Counted from the stretch's first letter, positions 16,190-24,611 are shown. The stretch is DNA of 33,393 nucleotides from an uncultured Prevotella sp. (GCF_946404925.1 NZ_CAMJFM010000026.1:1-33393); one strand, 5' to 3'. Made by a program: numbers and translations. Notes: generated from the sequence alone by a model not told the origin.

Positions 16190-17404
16190 ATGGCAACAAC
16201 AAAAACATTTGTATCACATCTTTATTGCCCAAAGTGCGGCAAAAAATATTCGGTTGACGAAGTAAATCATCTGTGCGAGTGTGGATCTCCCTTATTGGTG
16301 GCATACGATTTGGAGGCAGCCCGTAATGAAATTAATCGCGACACGTTCAAGAATCGTACCGCCAGTCTGTGGCGTTACAAGGAATTGCTGCCAATAAAGG
16401 ACGATAATAACATCGTAACCCTTGGAGAGGGTCTAACCCCATTACTTCAGTTGAAGAAGGCTGGTCAGAAATCTGACATCAAGAATCTATATATCAAGGA
16501 CGAGGGCATCATACCTACTGGTACATTCAAGGCTCGCGGTGCTGCAGTAGGTGTATCTAAGGCAAAAGAGTTGGGTATTGATACTATTACCATGCCGACT
16601 AATGGTAATGCGGGTGCTGCATGGTCTATCTATGGTGCAAAGGCAGGCATCAAGTCTGTAATTGTAATGCCTGAAGATGCGCCATCCATCACCCGTAACG
16701 AGTGTGCTGCCGCTGGAGCCGATTTGTACTTGGTAAAAGGACTCATCAGCGATTGTGGTAAGATCGTAGGTGCTTGTGTCAAGAAACATGGTTGGTATGA
16801 TGCTTCGACACTGAAAGAACCATACCGTATAGAAGGAAAGAAAACCATGGGACTGGAGATTGCAGAGCAGTTCGATTGGAATCTGCCAGATGTGATCCTT
16901 TATCCTACAGGTGGTGGTGTTGGTATTATCGGCATTCACAAAGCTCTATCTGAACTTAAGGAACTTGGTCTTGTTTCTGGTCCATTGCCACGTTTGGTAG
17001 CTGTTCAGGCTGAGGGGTGTGCGCCTATTGTAAAGGCGTATAATGAAAAACGTGCCGACTCTGAATTCTTTACTAACTCACAGACTATTGCCTTTGGAAT
17101 AAATGTCCCTAAGGCTTTGGGCGATTTCCTGGTGCTTGATGCTCTCTACAAGACTAATGGAATAGCTAAAGCAGTATCAGATAAAGCCATACTTGAAGCT
17201 TTGAAAGAGCTTGCATCACTTGAAGGTAATTTTGTGTGCCCAGAGGGTGCAGCCATATATGCTGCTGCTAAGCAGCTGCGCCAAGAGGGCTGGATAAAAG
17301 CCGACGACAAGGTTGTACTTCTAAATACTGGTGCTGGCATCAAATATCCTGACACTCTGCAGATAGAAGTACCTTATCTTGAGAAAGAATCAGTAATTGA
17401 TTAG
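16190..17404 (+). CDS. Threonine-synthase-like PLP enzyme with N-terminal zinc ribbon
   Basis: Fold-type II PLP enzyme, 404 aa, cytoplasmic. An N-terminal zinc ribbon (Cys13, Cys16, Cys29, Cys31) precedes the catalytic domain, as in archaeal and some bacterial threonine synthases. The Schiff-base lysine is Lys114 in GTFKARGAAV; the phosphate-cradle and substrate loop reads PTNGNAGAAW (136-145); a glycine-rich PTGGGVGIIG loop follows. Typical threonine synthases have FKDR at the lysine; FKARG is more like serine/threonine dehydratases and racemases, so lyase chemistry on an imported amino acid is a fair alternative to threonine synthesis. Its place at the end of a peptide-uptake operon, not in a thrAB cluster, supports this. 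The call of fold and family is firm, the reaction is not. Confidence 0.8.
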   Translation: MATTKTFVSHLYCPKCGKKYSVDEVNHLCECGSPLLVAYDLEAARNEINRDTFKNRTASLWRYKELLPIKDDNNIVTLGEGLTPLLQLKKAGQKSDIKNLYIKDEGIIPTGTFKARGAAVGVSKAKELGIDTITMPTNGNAGAAWSIYGAKAGIKSVIVMPEDAPSITRNECAAAGADLYLVKGLISDCGKIVGACVKKHGWYDASTLKEPYRIEGKKTMGLEIAEQFDWNLPDVILYPTGGGVGIIGIHKALSELKELGLVSGPLPRLVAVQAEGCAPIVKAYNEKRADSEFFTNSQTIAFGINVPKALGDFLVLDALYKTNGIAKAVSDKAILEALKELASLEGNFVCPEGAAIYAAAKQLRQEGWIKADDKVVLLNTGAGIKYPDTLQIEVPYLEKESVID

Positions 17405-17435
17405 TTTTGCGCATCATTTCGATAAGTTGTATTAG

Positions 17436-17466
17436 AGGAGTCGGGTAATCCGATTCCTTTTTTTGT
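17436..17466 (+). terminator. Terminator of operon 2
   Basis: AGGAGTCGG (17436-17444) pairs with CCGATTCCT (17450-17458), one G-U pair included, and is followed by an unbroken T run (17458-17465). It lies about 30 bases after the PLP-enzyme stop codon. Confidence 0.85.
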
Positions 17467-17790
17467 GAAACTTTCAAGTGGTCAGGATATTAAAATACCT
17501 CAGTTCGATGAAAAAAAGGAAGCGATTTATCTGAAATAAACGCAGAGGCGCGAAGGCGCGGATGGAAATAAATGAAAAATGAAAGGTGAAAAATGAAAAA
17601 TACTTTGCGACTTAGCGGCTTTGCATTTGAAAAAGGAAGCGGATTTATGATTTATCTGAAAATAATTTGCGAAAAAATATTACTGCGCTAACTATCAGAT
17701 AAATCAGAAAAATCCGTTTCCCTTATTATTTTTACGATAAAAATACACGGAAATCCGTTTCGATGAAAATTTCATCGAACTCACGTTACA
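17467..17790. repeat. Intergenic repeat mosaic 2 with long hairpin
   Basis: No gene is seen. The gap holds CGCAGAGGCGCGAAGGCGCG (17541-17560), matching the CGCAGAGACGCAAAGACGCAG module near 28086; an AAAATGAA-rich simple stretch (17570-17602); and a long inverted repeat with a perfect core TGATTTATCTGA (17648-17659) and TCAGATAAATCA (17695-17706), extended outward by GGAAGCGGATTT and AAATCCGTTTCC with one mismatch. It ends with motif D (TTCATCGAACTCACGTTA, 17771-17788) next to the stop of the convergent siroheme gene. The long hairpin may also end that minus-strand transcript. Confidence 0.7.
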
Positions 17791-18915
17791 TTATTTGTTT
17801 TGTGCAACATCGCCTATAAGAGCAATCAGTGGAGTAGGGTAATCTGGCTCTTTCTTTGTTAGCTCAGTAAGGGTGGTATGGACGAATTGTTCGTGGGGTG
17901 TCGATAAGTTAGATGCCAACAAAACGGGGGTGCCAGGTCGCTTACCTCGGGCTATGAGTGCTTGGGCTATCTGTTGCAGTTTAGAACCACTCATATAGTA
18001 AACCAGAGTTTCTGCATCGGGAGTCAGCGGTCGGTTGGCATGACCATTGATAAGTGCCACACTCTGCGAGACACCTCTTTCTGTCAGACTCACTTTTGCG
18101 CGTGCTGCTAATGCCGAAGCTGTGGTGATGCCAGGCACCACTGTCACCTCAATTCCACGATTTTCCAAATAGCGTATTTCTTCCTGTGCATGGGCAAAGA
18201 GCATGGGGTCACCGCCTTTAAGGCGTACTACGCTTTTACCTCTGAGCGCAGCTTCAAGTAGCATCTGGTTTATCTCATGCTGTTCTGCGCTATGATGTCC
18301 ACTACGCTTACCGACATATATCAACTCGGCAGGAAAGGTCTTCAGGAATTCCTTATCTACCAAGTCGTCATGAAAGATGATATCGGCCTGTTGCAAGGCC
18401 TTGATGGCTTTCATCGTGAGCAGTTCTGGGTCGCCAGGACCAAAACCTACGAGGGTCACCCCCCCAGGCACCTGCTGCTGATTGCTTGCCAGAGCGGCTA
18501 TACGATCACGTATGGCTATGCAGCGTTTCACGTCTTTAGCATCAGAGGCTACGGATATGGTGAGGTCACCATCGCGATAGATGGCAGGCGAGGTAAAGTC
18601 ACACTCACTAGGCGAATCGCATACACTTGTCAGTATGCCTCGTTGTCTGGCCAGCTGATGGATGTGGTGGTTCAGTTGGTGATTGTCTGTGCATACAAAC
18701 AGAAGTGATACACCATCCAAATCTGTCTCGACAAAGTGATGTTCCTCCCACTTGAATGGTAGTGCCTTTATTTTATCGTTTACCTCAGGAGCTATTACCT
18801 TAGCCCGGTTGGTAAAACGACTCAGTATGGTGGCCTTATGGGTAGCCACCTTACCGCCGCCAACAATCAGTATTTTTGCATCGCTAATGCGAATGTTGAT
18901 AGGTAGGAAATCCAT
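17791..18915 (-). CDS. cysG: Bifunctional siroheme synthase (precorrin-2 dehydrogenase/ferrochelatase plus uroporphyrinogen-III methyltransferase)
   Basis: Makes siroheme for the sulfite reductase encoded just upstream. The 374-aa protein has a Met8p/CysG N-half (about 1-145): Rossmann motif ILIVGGGKVATHKA, the CDFTSPAIYRDGDLTISVASD segment and a short dimerisation helix. The C-half (about 150-374) is an SAM-dependent uroporphyrinogen-III C-methyltransferase: VTLVGFGPGDPELLTMKA, YVGKRSG, VRLKGGDPMLFAH and VVPGITTASA. It is shorter than E. coli CysG (457 aa) but carries both halves in the same order. Its ATG abuts the stop codon of the reductase with no gap, so the pair is translationally coupled. 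Confidence 0.9.
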   Translation of the reverse strand: MDFLPINIRISDAKILIVGGGKVATHKATILSRFTNRAKVIAPEVNDKIKALPFKWEEHHFVETDLDGVSLLFVCTDNHQLNHHIHQLARQRGILTSVCDSPSECDFTSPAIYRDGDLTISVASDAKDVKRCIAIRDRIAALASNQQQVPGGVTLVGFGPGDPELLTMKAIKALQQADIIFHDDLVDKEFLKTFPAELIYVGKRSGHHSAEQHEINQMLLEAALRGKSVVRLKGGDPMLFAHAQEEIRYLENRGIEVTVVPGITTASALAARAKVSLTERGVSQSVALINGHANRPLTPDAETLVYYMSGSKLQQIAQALIARGKRPGTPVLLASNLSTPHEQFVHTTLTELTKKEPDYPTPLIALIGDVAQNK

Positions 18916-21243
18916 TTATTTCTTTCGGATTAATACTTTCCAATAATTGTCCACTTTCTCTGTAGAGAGCACTTCATGCCCCTCCTGACGTACACTACCT
19001 GGAACGTTGTTTATAGGTTGGCCATCGTCAAGCAGAATCTCCAGAAGTTGTCCGCTCTTCATTGTTGACAATTCTATCTTGGTCTTTACAAAATTCATAG
19101 GGCAAGCAACTCCTCTGAAGTCTTTCTTTACGTCGGCATCGTCTGTGATACCATCGCTTTTTGCTGGTTCTGCCTTCTGGGGGGCAGGTGCTACCACAGT
19201 TTTAAACTGTAGCGAATCATCCATGTTAGCATATAGCTCAATCACTTTGGCAGCCAGCGCATCAACTTGCTCTCTAACTGCTATGAGCGACTCACTATGA
19301 CGGGCTTTCTCTACCACACTCTTGAAATCAGCAGATACAATACCTGCATCGATAAAGAGATCCTCAAAGTTTGCATACACCTCATCGTCAGTACGTGGAT
19401 CTGCTCCACGGGTAACAAGCAACATGCGCGAAGCCGAGAAAACGATATCACGCAGCAGTCTGTCCTTATCAGCTCCTGGCTGTGCCAACGCATCCTGTTT
19501 CTCTTTGATGGTGGCCTGATCAAGTTCGATAATGTCGAAGAGACCAGCCGAACACTCTGCCTGTCCATGATTAGTCAGCGAGAATATCTCGTTGGCTCCC
19601 CAATCGAAGTAGTAGTTCTTGTCCTCATCAAAAGCAGGTACATTCTGATAGCGTGCAATAGCCTCTTTTATCACTTCGGCACCCTTGGCTCGCACAAAGG
19701 CATCGTAGCTTTCGTACTGCGCCTTGAACTGCAAGTAACTACCAAGATAATCGACCACAAACGATGGAATGTCTTTAGCTGCTAAGTAACCCAGAGCCTC
19801 GGCCAGTTCGGTAGCACCGTTCACACGAGCCCATACCGTATAGGCAGGATAAGGTTGATCTCCGACTCGTCCAATGCGACCGCTGAATCCTAAGTCGCTC
19901 CAAGCGTTTTGCGCGCACGAATTAGAGCATCCGTTAATATTAATCTTCAAATCTGGCAATTGATCCAAATCCAGATTGCTCTGTTCTAACTTGTGACGTA
20001 TTCCCTTTACCAATCCCTTAGGCAAGCATATACCCAGACGGCAGGTGTCGGCACCTGTGCATGAGGTAAGGTTGTTAAGTATCACAGGAACATCAAGATG
20101 CAATCCCAGTCCTTTAAAGAACTGATATACATTAGGTAGATAATTTTCAGGAATATTACGCACCTGCATATTCTGGCGTGGTGTAAATCGGATTACATCG
20201 TTGCCAAACTCCTCCAAGAAATCTGCAATCTTGTCGAATACTTCAGGCGTTGTATTACCATGAAGGAAAGGAATCACGGCATAATAACCATCGCCCACAC
20301 TCTGCTTTTGTGTATAGCGATGCTTCCAAGTCTTGAATGCTTCACTTTCATCATTTATAGATGCAAACTTTGGTTCCTTATACTCAAATGGCAGAACTGC
20401 AGGTTCGAAGTCAAGTGATGTCTCATTTACAAGTTTGTCATACTCTTCAAAGTACAGTTGCTTGGCTTCCTCCTCGCCATTCTTATAGAATATATAGCGT
20501 ATCCTCGCTTTATATCGATTCTTACGATTACCATTGAGATTAAAGAAGTTTTTTGCAGCCTTAGCAGCCCTGAATAGATCTTTTTCTGGCAAAAAATCAA
20601 ATATTTGCCAGCCCTTATGTGGTCGACTAGCTACGCTACCACCTAACAATACACGAAAACCGCGCTGCCCATCTTTTATTAGTGGAATCAGTCCCAGATC
20701 AGCCACAAGAGAAAAGTTAGCATCTTCCTCATTCATATCAAAGGCAATCTTCAGCTTACGAGGCATCGACCACGAATCTTTCTCAGCGATTAAACGCGTA
20801 GTAAGTCCAATGGCATAAGGATATGGGTCGAAAGTTTGTCTATCGCTGATACCTCCAAGTTCATTGACCAATATATTACGGATGGTATTACCGCCACCGC
20901 CCTGGGTTGATAATCCTTCTTCCTGAAGTGATATGAGAGCCGGTATTGCCTGATTGATGCTCACATCGTGAATCTGGACTTCCTGACGAGTAGTGATATG
21001 TATATGTGAGCATTCTACTTGACGAGCTACTGCGGCTACGCGTCGCAGTTGACGGGGGGTGATTAGACCTCCTGTGCAACGTATACGCAACATATAGTGC
21101 CCATCTTGACGTTGCTCATATATTCCCATTGGTACACGGTGAGATTTAAGCTGTGCACCACTTATCTCTCCTTTATTAAACTGCTCTATTAGCTGCTGAT
21201 TATACTTGATGTCCGCAATTAGACTTTCTGGAATTTTATACAT
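18916..21243 (-). CDS. Siroheme/[4Fe-4S] sulfite (nitrite) reductase fused to HEPN-like and TusA-like domains
   Basis: Ferredoxin-type siroheme reductase, 775 aa, with two extra domains. The reductase half has duplicated ferrodoxin-like repeats (RIRCTGGLITPRQL; IRFTPRQNMQVRNI) and the cluster/siroheme ligands in SCTGADTC (Cys395, Cys401) and GCSNSC (Cys439, Cys443). Residues about 545-680 form a helical segment that I read as HEPN-like (DWGANEIFSLTNHGQAECS). Residues about 708-775 are a TusA/SirA-like domain with the sulfur-carrier Cys714 in GVACPMNFVKTK. A siroheme synthase follows directly. Sulfite is the more likely substrate because of the fused sulfur carrier, suggesting hand-off of sulfide or persulfide; nitrite cannot be ruled out. 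The start codon is followed by the expected N-terminal helix. Confidence 0.9.
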   Translation of the reverse strand: MYKIPESLIADIKYNQQLIEQFNKGEISGAQLKSHRVPMGIYEQRQDGHYMLRIRCTGGLITPRQLRRVAAVARQVECSHIHITTRQEVQIHDVSINQAIPALISLQEEGLSTQGGGGNTIRNILVNELGGISDRQTFDPYPYAIGLTTRLIAEKDSWSMPRKLKIAFDMNEEDANFSLVADLGLIPLIKDGQRGFRVLLGGSVASRPHKGWQIFDFLPEKDLFRAAKAAKNFFNLNGNRKNRYKARIRYIFYKNGEEEAKQLYFEEYDKLVNETSLDFEPAVLPFEYKEPKFASINDESEAFKTWKHRYTQKQSVGDGYYAVIPFLHGNTTPEVFDKIADFLEEFGNDVIRFTPRQNMQVRNIPENYLPNVYQFFKGLGLHLDVPVILNNLTSCTGADTCRLGICLPKGLVKGIRHKLEQSNLDLDQLPDLKININGCSNSCAQNAWSDLGFSGRIGRVGDQPYPAYTVWARVNGATELAEALGYLAAKDIPSFVVDYLGSYLQFKAQYESYDAFVRAKGAEVIKEAIARYQNVPAFDEDKNYYFDWGANEIFSLTNHGQAECSAGLFDIIELDQATIKEKQDALAQPGADKDRLLRDIVFSASRMLLVTRGADPRTDDEVYANFEDLFIDAGIVSADFKSVVEKARHSESLIAVREQVDALAAKVIELYANMDDSLQFKTVVAPAPQKAEPAKSDGITDDADVKKDFRGVACPMNFVKTKIELSTMKSGQLLEILLDDGQPINNVPGSVRQEGHEVLSTEKVDNYWKVLIRKK

Positions 21244-21285
21244 AGTTCATTATTGCTATTATTTTGAAATGATTGAAATTATGTC

Positions 21286-21294
21286 GCAAAATTA
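21286..21294 (-). promoter_or_regulatory. Putative -7 box for the sulfite reductase operon
   Basis: On the minus strand TAATTTTGC lies about 45 bases upstream of the reductase start and fits the TAnnTTTG consensus. A good -33 TTG at the usual 19-21 spacing is not seen; the nearest lies about 15 bases away. The call is tentative. Confidence 0.45.
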
Positions 21295-21514
21295 CAGTTT
21301 TTTTTCCATCAATTGATTTTTTTTTTCATGGCATTATAAAAAATGACATGTTTATGTTATGGAACAAATACCTACATTTAGCGATTTTATTGCTAATATT
21401 GTAAATATAAGCCAAAATTAAGAGTGAGGAACTTCCTTCAACCGTGCTATGTCCTATGCTAAGAATGGAAGAATGATATGGCAAAGAGAGAGCATTCTGT
21501 CGTAATAAAATAAA
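21295..21514. other. Intergenic region between two minus-strand operons
   Basis: I see no gene, repeat or RNA here beyond the T tract that belongs to the terminator of the metal operon at its right end and the upstream part of the reductase promoter at its left end. Confidence 0.5.
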
Positions 21515-21536
21515 AAGGTAGCACTGAGGCTACCTT
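21515..21536 (-). terminator. Terminator of the metal-handling operon
   Basis: On the minus strand AAGGTAGC and GCTACCTT form an 8-bp stem around a short loop and are followed by TTTTATTTTATT. It lies about 85 bases after the HMA-domain gene. Confidence 0.8.
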
Positions 21537-21621
21537 CTATATAGTTGATGGCTTCTAGAATGATGACCTTCGGAATATTGCTTGTTCAATTGTCATTATT
21601 CAAACCTTGGGTGCAGAGATA

Positions 21622-21939
21622 CTACTTTTTTACGGGCTTTTGCTCGTTTGTAGCTTTCTTCTTTACCTCCGTAGCATCGTACTTAATCTTCTTGAAGCCT
21701 TTGACGATGTTCGGAACGTTGGTCTTGTCAGCGTCATACTCGATGGTGACAGTCTTGGTTTTGAGATCCGTAACGATGCTCTTGATACCTTTCTCGAAAC
21801 GCAAGTTGCCCTTGATCTTCTTTTCGCAATTCTCGCAATGCATCTCAGGATTGGTGGTGAACACAACGGTCTTGATGTCTTTTGCCAGAGCAACCATAGC
21901 GGTCAGCATCATGGTACTTAATACTAATACTTTTTTCAT
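21622..21939 (-). CDS. Secreted heavy-metal-associated (HMA) domain protein
   Basis: Small exported metallochaperone-like protein, 105 aa. After a signal peptide (VALAKD, about 1-19) an HMA ferredoxin-like domain carries the metal-binding loop EMHCENCEKKI with CxxC, and the second half has VTDLKTKTVTIEYDADKTN typical of the fold. A Lys-rich tail (EVKKKATNEQKPVKK) ends the protein. It lies 24 bp after the TonB-dependent receptor. CxxC HMA loops usually bind Cu(I) or Zn/Cd, so periplasmic binding of a soft metal is likely. A strong purine box is present before the ATG (AAAAAAAAGC on the coding strand). Confidence 0.85.
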   Translation of the reverse strand: MKKVLVLSTMMLTAMVALAKDIKTVVFTTNPEMHCENCEKKIKGNLRFEKGIKSIVTDLKTKTVTIEYDADKTNVPNIVKGFKKIKYDATEVKKKATNEQKPVKK

Positions 21940-21963
21940 AGCTTTTTTTTTATGAGGGGGTAG

Positions 21964-23919
21964 TTATAGTCTTCCTATATTCACTCGGATGCCGGCATAG
22001 AACATGGCACCATGAACTGGTCCCCACACCATCGTGGGGTCGAAGGTGCTGCTCCACGGGTCGGCAGCATTGATGATGGGCTGTTTCTGGCGGAAGCCTG
22101 TGAGGTTCTCGCCACCGACATAGACGGAGAAATGACGGAACCAGCGGGTGATCTGTGCAGACACTTGCTCGTAACTATGGAAGTGCTCGTCCCAAAGCCC
22201 ATTGACAGGGGTAGGCATGCGTCCGCCACCGTTCAGTTGCAGCGTGGCATCAAACTGCCAGATGTCGAGGGGCGTCTTGTAACTGGCTGTGACGAGGCCC
22301 TTATAGCGACTGGTCAACGGTTTCTCCATGAGTTTGCCACCATAGGTGGACTTCACGTCGTTCCAACGCCATGCGGCTGTCAGTTCCAAGCCTTTGACGA
22401 TGGGGTAGGAGGCATCTATCTGGAAGGTGGTGGAATAGGACTTGCCGTCGAGGTTGGTGATGCGAATCTCTGTGGGGTTGCTGTCGTAGTCGATGACGGC
22501 CTGCTCGTTGAAATGCGTATGATAGAACTCAGCATTCAACTTGAGCGTATTACCGAACAAGGGGATATAGAACGAGCTGCTGATGCCTGAGTTCCATGCC
22601 TGTTCCTGTTTCAGGTCGTCGATGACCAGCTGTCGTCCGCTTGCCAACAGATAGTTGTTCTCTGCCAGCGCCCAGACGGTACGGTAGCCCTTTCCTACTG
22701 AGAGTCGCAGGCTGACGATTTCGTTGGGTGTCAGCTTCAGGTGGAAACGAGGTGTCACGAATGTGCCGTAGAGGCTGCTGTGGTCGGCTCTCAGACCAGC
22801 CATTGCTACCAGCTTGTCGTGGAGGTTGTAGGTGTACTGTGCATAGACGCCTGACGTGGTTTCCTTTTCGTTCCTCCTCAGGTAGTCGTGGTTAAGCGAA
22901 AGACCTGCCGACAGACTATGATGATGCGTGAATTGCGTCTCAAAGAGCAGTTGTGCGTAGGCATTCTTTTGGTTCACGTCGTAGTGCTTGTGACCATAGC
23001 TGACATCCAACTGATGCATCGAGAGGTTGGTCATCAGGGCAATGTTGGTGCCGTGTTCAGGGTCGAGGATGAAGGCATGCTTCATGTAGCCCTCGTAGCG
23101 GTTGGTCTCTAAGTCTATATTATAGAGATGTGAAAGGTGTGAGGTGTGTTCCGTCTGTCCTCCTTCACGCTTCTCCTTTATCATGCCTATGCCCCCATGA
23201 AAGATATAGTTGCAACTGCTGTAATGCCAGCGGTTCTGTAGGTTCCATTGGCGCACGTTGGCTTGGTCGAGGAAACCGTCGTTGTTCTCGTCGTGGTGTC
23301 CGTAGTCATCCTGATAGTGTGCCAGCAACTCCGTGCTCAGTTGGCTGTTCAGGTGGATATTGGCATCGGCATTGGCATCCATGCGGCTCATAGTGTTTCC
23401 GTAGATGTTCAGCGTGATGCCTTCTTCGTCATCAGGCTTCAGATATTCCACGTCAATCTGTCCGGTGATGTTCTCATATCCGTTCTTGACAGACGAGGCA
23501 CCCTTCGATACCTGAATGCCGCTCATCCAGGGACCGGGAACGTAGTCGAGGGCATAGGGGGCAGCCGCTCCACGAAAGTTGGGCAGGTTCTCTGTGAGCA
23601 TCTGCACATAGGTGCCACTCAGTCCTAAGAGTTTGATTTGCTTTGCACCGGTGGCAGCATCGCTGTAGTTGACATCGACTGAGGGGTTGGTAGAAAAACT
23701 CTCGCCAAGGTTGCAGCATGCGGCCTTGAACAGTTCCTCCTTGTTGATCATGACGCCATTCACGGCACCACCCATTTTCCGGGTGCCGGCACGGCGCGAT
23801 GTGATGGTCACATCCTTTAGGTCCTGTGTCTTTATGGTGTCTGTCTGCGATGAGACATTAGCCTGTGCGAAAGCTGGCATATACAGCATCATCATGATGC
23901 TGTTCAAAATAATTTTCAT
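21964..23919 (-). CDS. TonB-dependent outer-membrane receptor, His-rich, probable metal uptake
   Basis: TonB-dependent receptor of 651 aa, not of SusC type. It has a signal peptide (about 1-19), a short TonB-box region (QDLKDVTITSRRAGTRK), a plug (LGESFSTNPSVDVNYSDAATGAKQIKLLGLSG; PGPWMSGIQVSKGASSVKNGYENITGQIDVEY) and a 22-strand-type barrel ending YAGIRVNIGRL. Loops are rich in His (YQDDYGHHDENNDG; TQFTHHHS; YGHKHYD), and a CC pair lies in the plug. Placement between a Cys-rich small secreted protein and an HMA protein points to copper or a related metal complex. The gene is visibly richer in G+C than the flanking SusC and nuclease regions, which may mark transfer. Confidence 0.88.
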   Translation of the reverse strand: MKIILNSIMMMLYMPAFAQANVSSQTDTIKTQDLKDVTITSRRAGTRKMGGAVNGVMINKEELFKAACCNLGESFSTNPSVDVNYSDAATGAKQIKLLGLSGTYVQMLTENLPNFRGAAAPYALDYVPGPWMSGIQVSKGASSVKNGYENITGQIDVEYLKPDDEEGITLNIYGNTMSRMDANADANIHLNSQLSTELLAHYQDDYGHHDENNDGFLDQANVRQWNLQNRWHYSSCNYIFHGGIGMIKEKREGGQTEHTSHLSHLYNIDLETNRYEGYMKHAFILDPEHGTNIALMTNLSMHQLDVSYGHKHYDVNQKNAYAQLLFETQFTHHHSLSAGLSLNHDYLRRNEKETTSGVYAQYTYNLHDKLVAMAGLRADHSSLYGTFVTPRFHLKLTPNEIVSLRLSVGKGYRTVWALAENNYLLASGRQLVIDDLKQEQAWNSGISSSFYIPLFGNTLKLNAEFYHTHFNEQAVIDYDSNPTEIRITNLDGKSYSTTFQIDASYPIVKGLELTAAWRWNDVKSTYGGKLMEKPLTSRYKGLVTASYKTPLDIWQFDATLQLNGGGRMPTPVNGLWDEHFHSYEQVSAQITRWFRHFSVYVGGENLTGFRQKQPIINAADPWSSTFDPTMVWGPVHGAMFYAGIRVNIGRL

Positions 23920-24022
23920 GTTGTATTATTCTATTTGATGATAATATGATATACAATAACTCGTCTCAGGAAATTGCAGGCAAAAGGCAATCCCCTGAAA
24001 ATGTGGAATATCATATTAAGAA

Positions 24023-24403
24023 TCAAATAAGCAGGACTTGGATGAGGTTCAGGTAATCACGGGGCGGAATTTTCCACACCACATAGATAGGCTGAACCTT
24101 CGCCTTGCAAGTTGTAGGCAGAATCCATTCGGCTGCAAGGCTTGGCTGAATGGCAAGAAGAGGTTGTAGGACATGAAAGTCGTAAGTAGTGGTTTGTGGT
24201 GTGATTGTTGGCGACTGCTGCACATGCTCCACAATCAGGCAACCCTCATCAGGCGCACAGTCCTTGTCCTCAACCTCCATGCCACATGGAACCACCTTTA
24301 GCATTCCCGTACAACTGCATTGTACGATGTCAACACCTGCTCCAATGAACAATATCGTTACGGAGAGGAGTAAAGGCAGCAATATGTGGCTAAATTTCTT
24401 CAT
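24023..24403 (-). CDS. Small Cys-containing secreted protein (HYC_CC_PP-like)
   Basis: First gene of the metal operon, 126 aa from the chosen start MKKFSHILLPLL. It has a strong hydrophobic signal or anchor segment (about 5-25) and Cys residues in VQCSCTGMLKVVPCGME, DKDCAPDEGCLI and LPTTCKAK, then a Pro-rich C-terminus. The arrangement (signal peptide, Cys motif, acidic Cys patch, hydrophobic C-terminal part) resembles the small Bacteroidetes HYC_CC_PP proteins often placed before TonB receptors. An in-frame ATG four codons earlier (24415) overlaps a TACCTTTGC promoter box at 24421-24413, so I prefer 24403; the transcript would then be nearly leaderless. A role in copper handling is inferred from context. 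Confidence 0.6.
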   Translation of the reverse strand: MKKFSHILLPLLLSVTILFIGAGVDIVQCSCTGMLKVVPCGMEVEDKDCAPDEGCLIVEHVQQSPTITPQTTTYDFHVLQPLLAIQPSLAAEWILPTTCKAKVQPIYVVWKIPPRDYLNLIQVLLI

Positions 24404-24412
24404 TTGTGGTTG

Positions 24413-24421
24413 CAAAGGTAA
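24413..24421 (-). promoter_or_regulatory. Possible -7 box for the metal operon
   Basis: TACCTTTGC on the minus strand fits the Bacteroidetes -7 consensus and sits about 10 bases before the chosen start codon. No TTG is present at the normal distance (the nearest is about 29 bases upstream), so the promoter may need an activator or may not be real. Confidence 0.4.
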
Positions 24422-24525
24422 TAATTTTTTTTGTTTTGTTGCTTTTTCACAATAAAATTTAATGGTGTTTAACTCTTGATGGAAACTTGAATAGTATTAC
24501 CTTTTGTCCTGCTTTGTAAGCTTGC

Positions 24526-24548
24526 CTACCATGATTGTGGTATGGTAG
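24526..24548. promoter_or_regulatory. Palindrome upstream of the ATP-grasp promoter
   Basis: CTACCAT (24526-24532) and ATGGTAG (24542-24548) form a perfect inverted repeat with 9 bases between. It ends 17 bases before the -33 box, a typical place for an operator or activator site. Confidence 0.4.
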
Positions 24549-24565
24549 TTCCCATGTTATGGTTA

Positions 24566-24597
24566 TTGTATATATCGTTTTTTGTGTGTACTTTTGC
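24566..24597 (+). promoter_or_regulatory. Promoter of the ATP-grasp/hydrolase operon
   Basis: TTG at 24566-24568, a 20-base spacer, then TACTTTTGC at 24589-24597. This is a consensus Bacteroidetes promoter. The leader that follows is about 110 bases long and highly structured. Confidence 0.8.
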
Positions 24598-24611
24598 ACT
24601 CGAAAAAAATA

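Noticed and set aside
19267..19785. 172-codon plus-strand frame inside the sulfite reductase gene
   Set aside because: It is the complement of conserved reductase and HEPN-like coding sequence, with low-complexity translation and no start signals.
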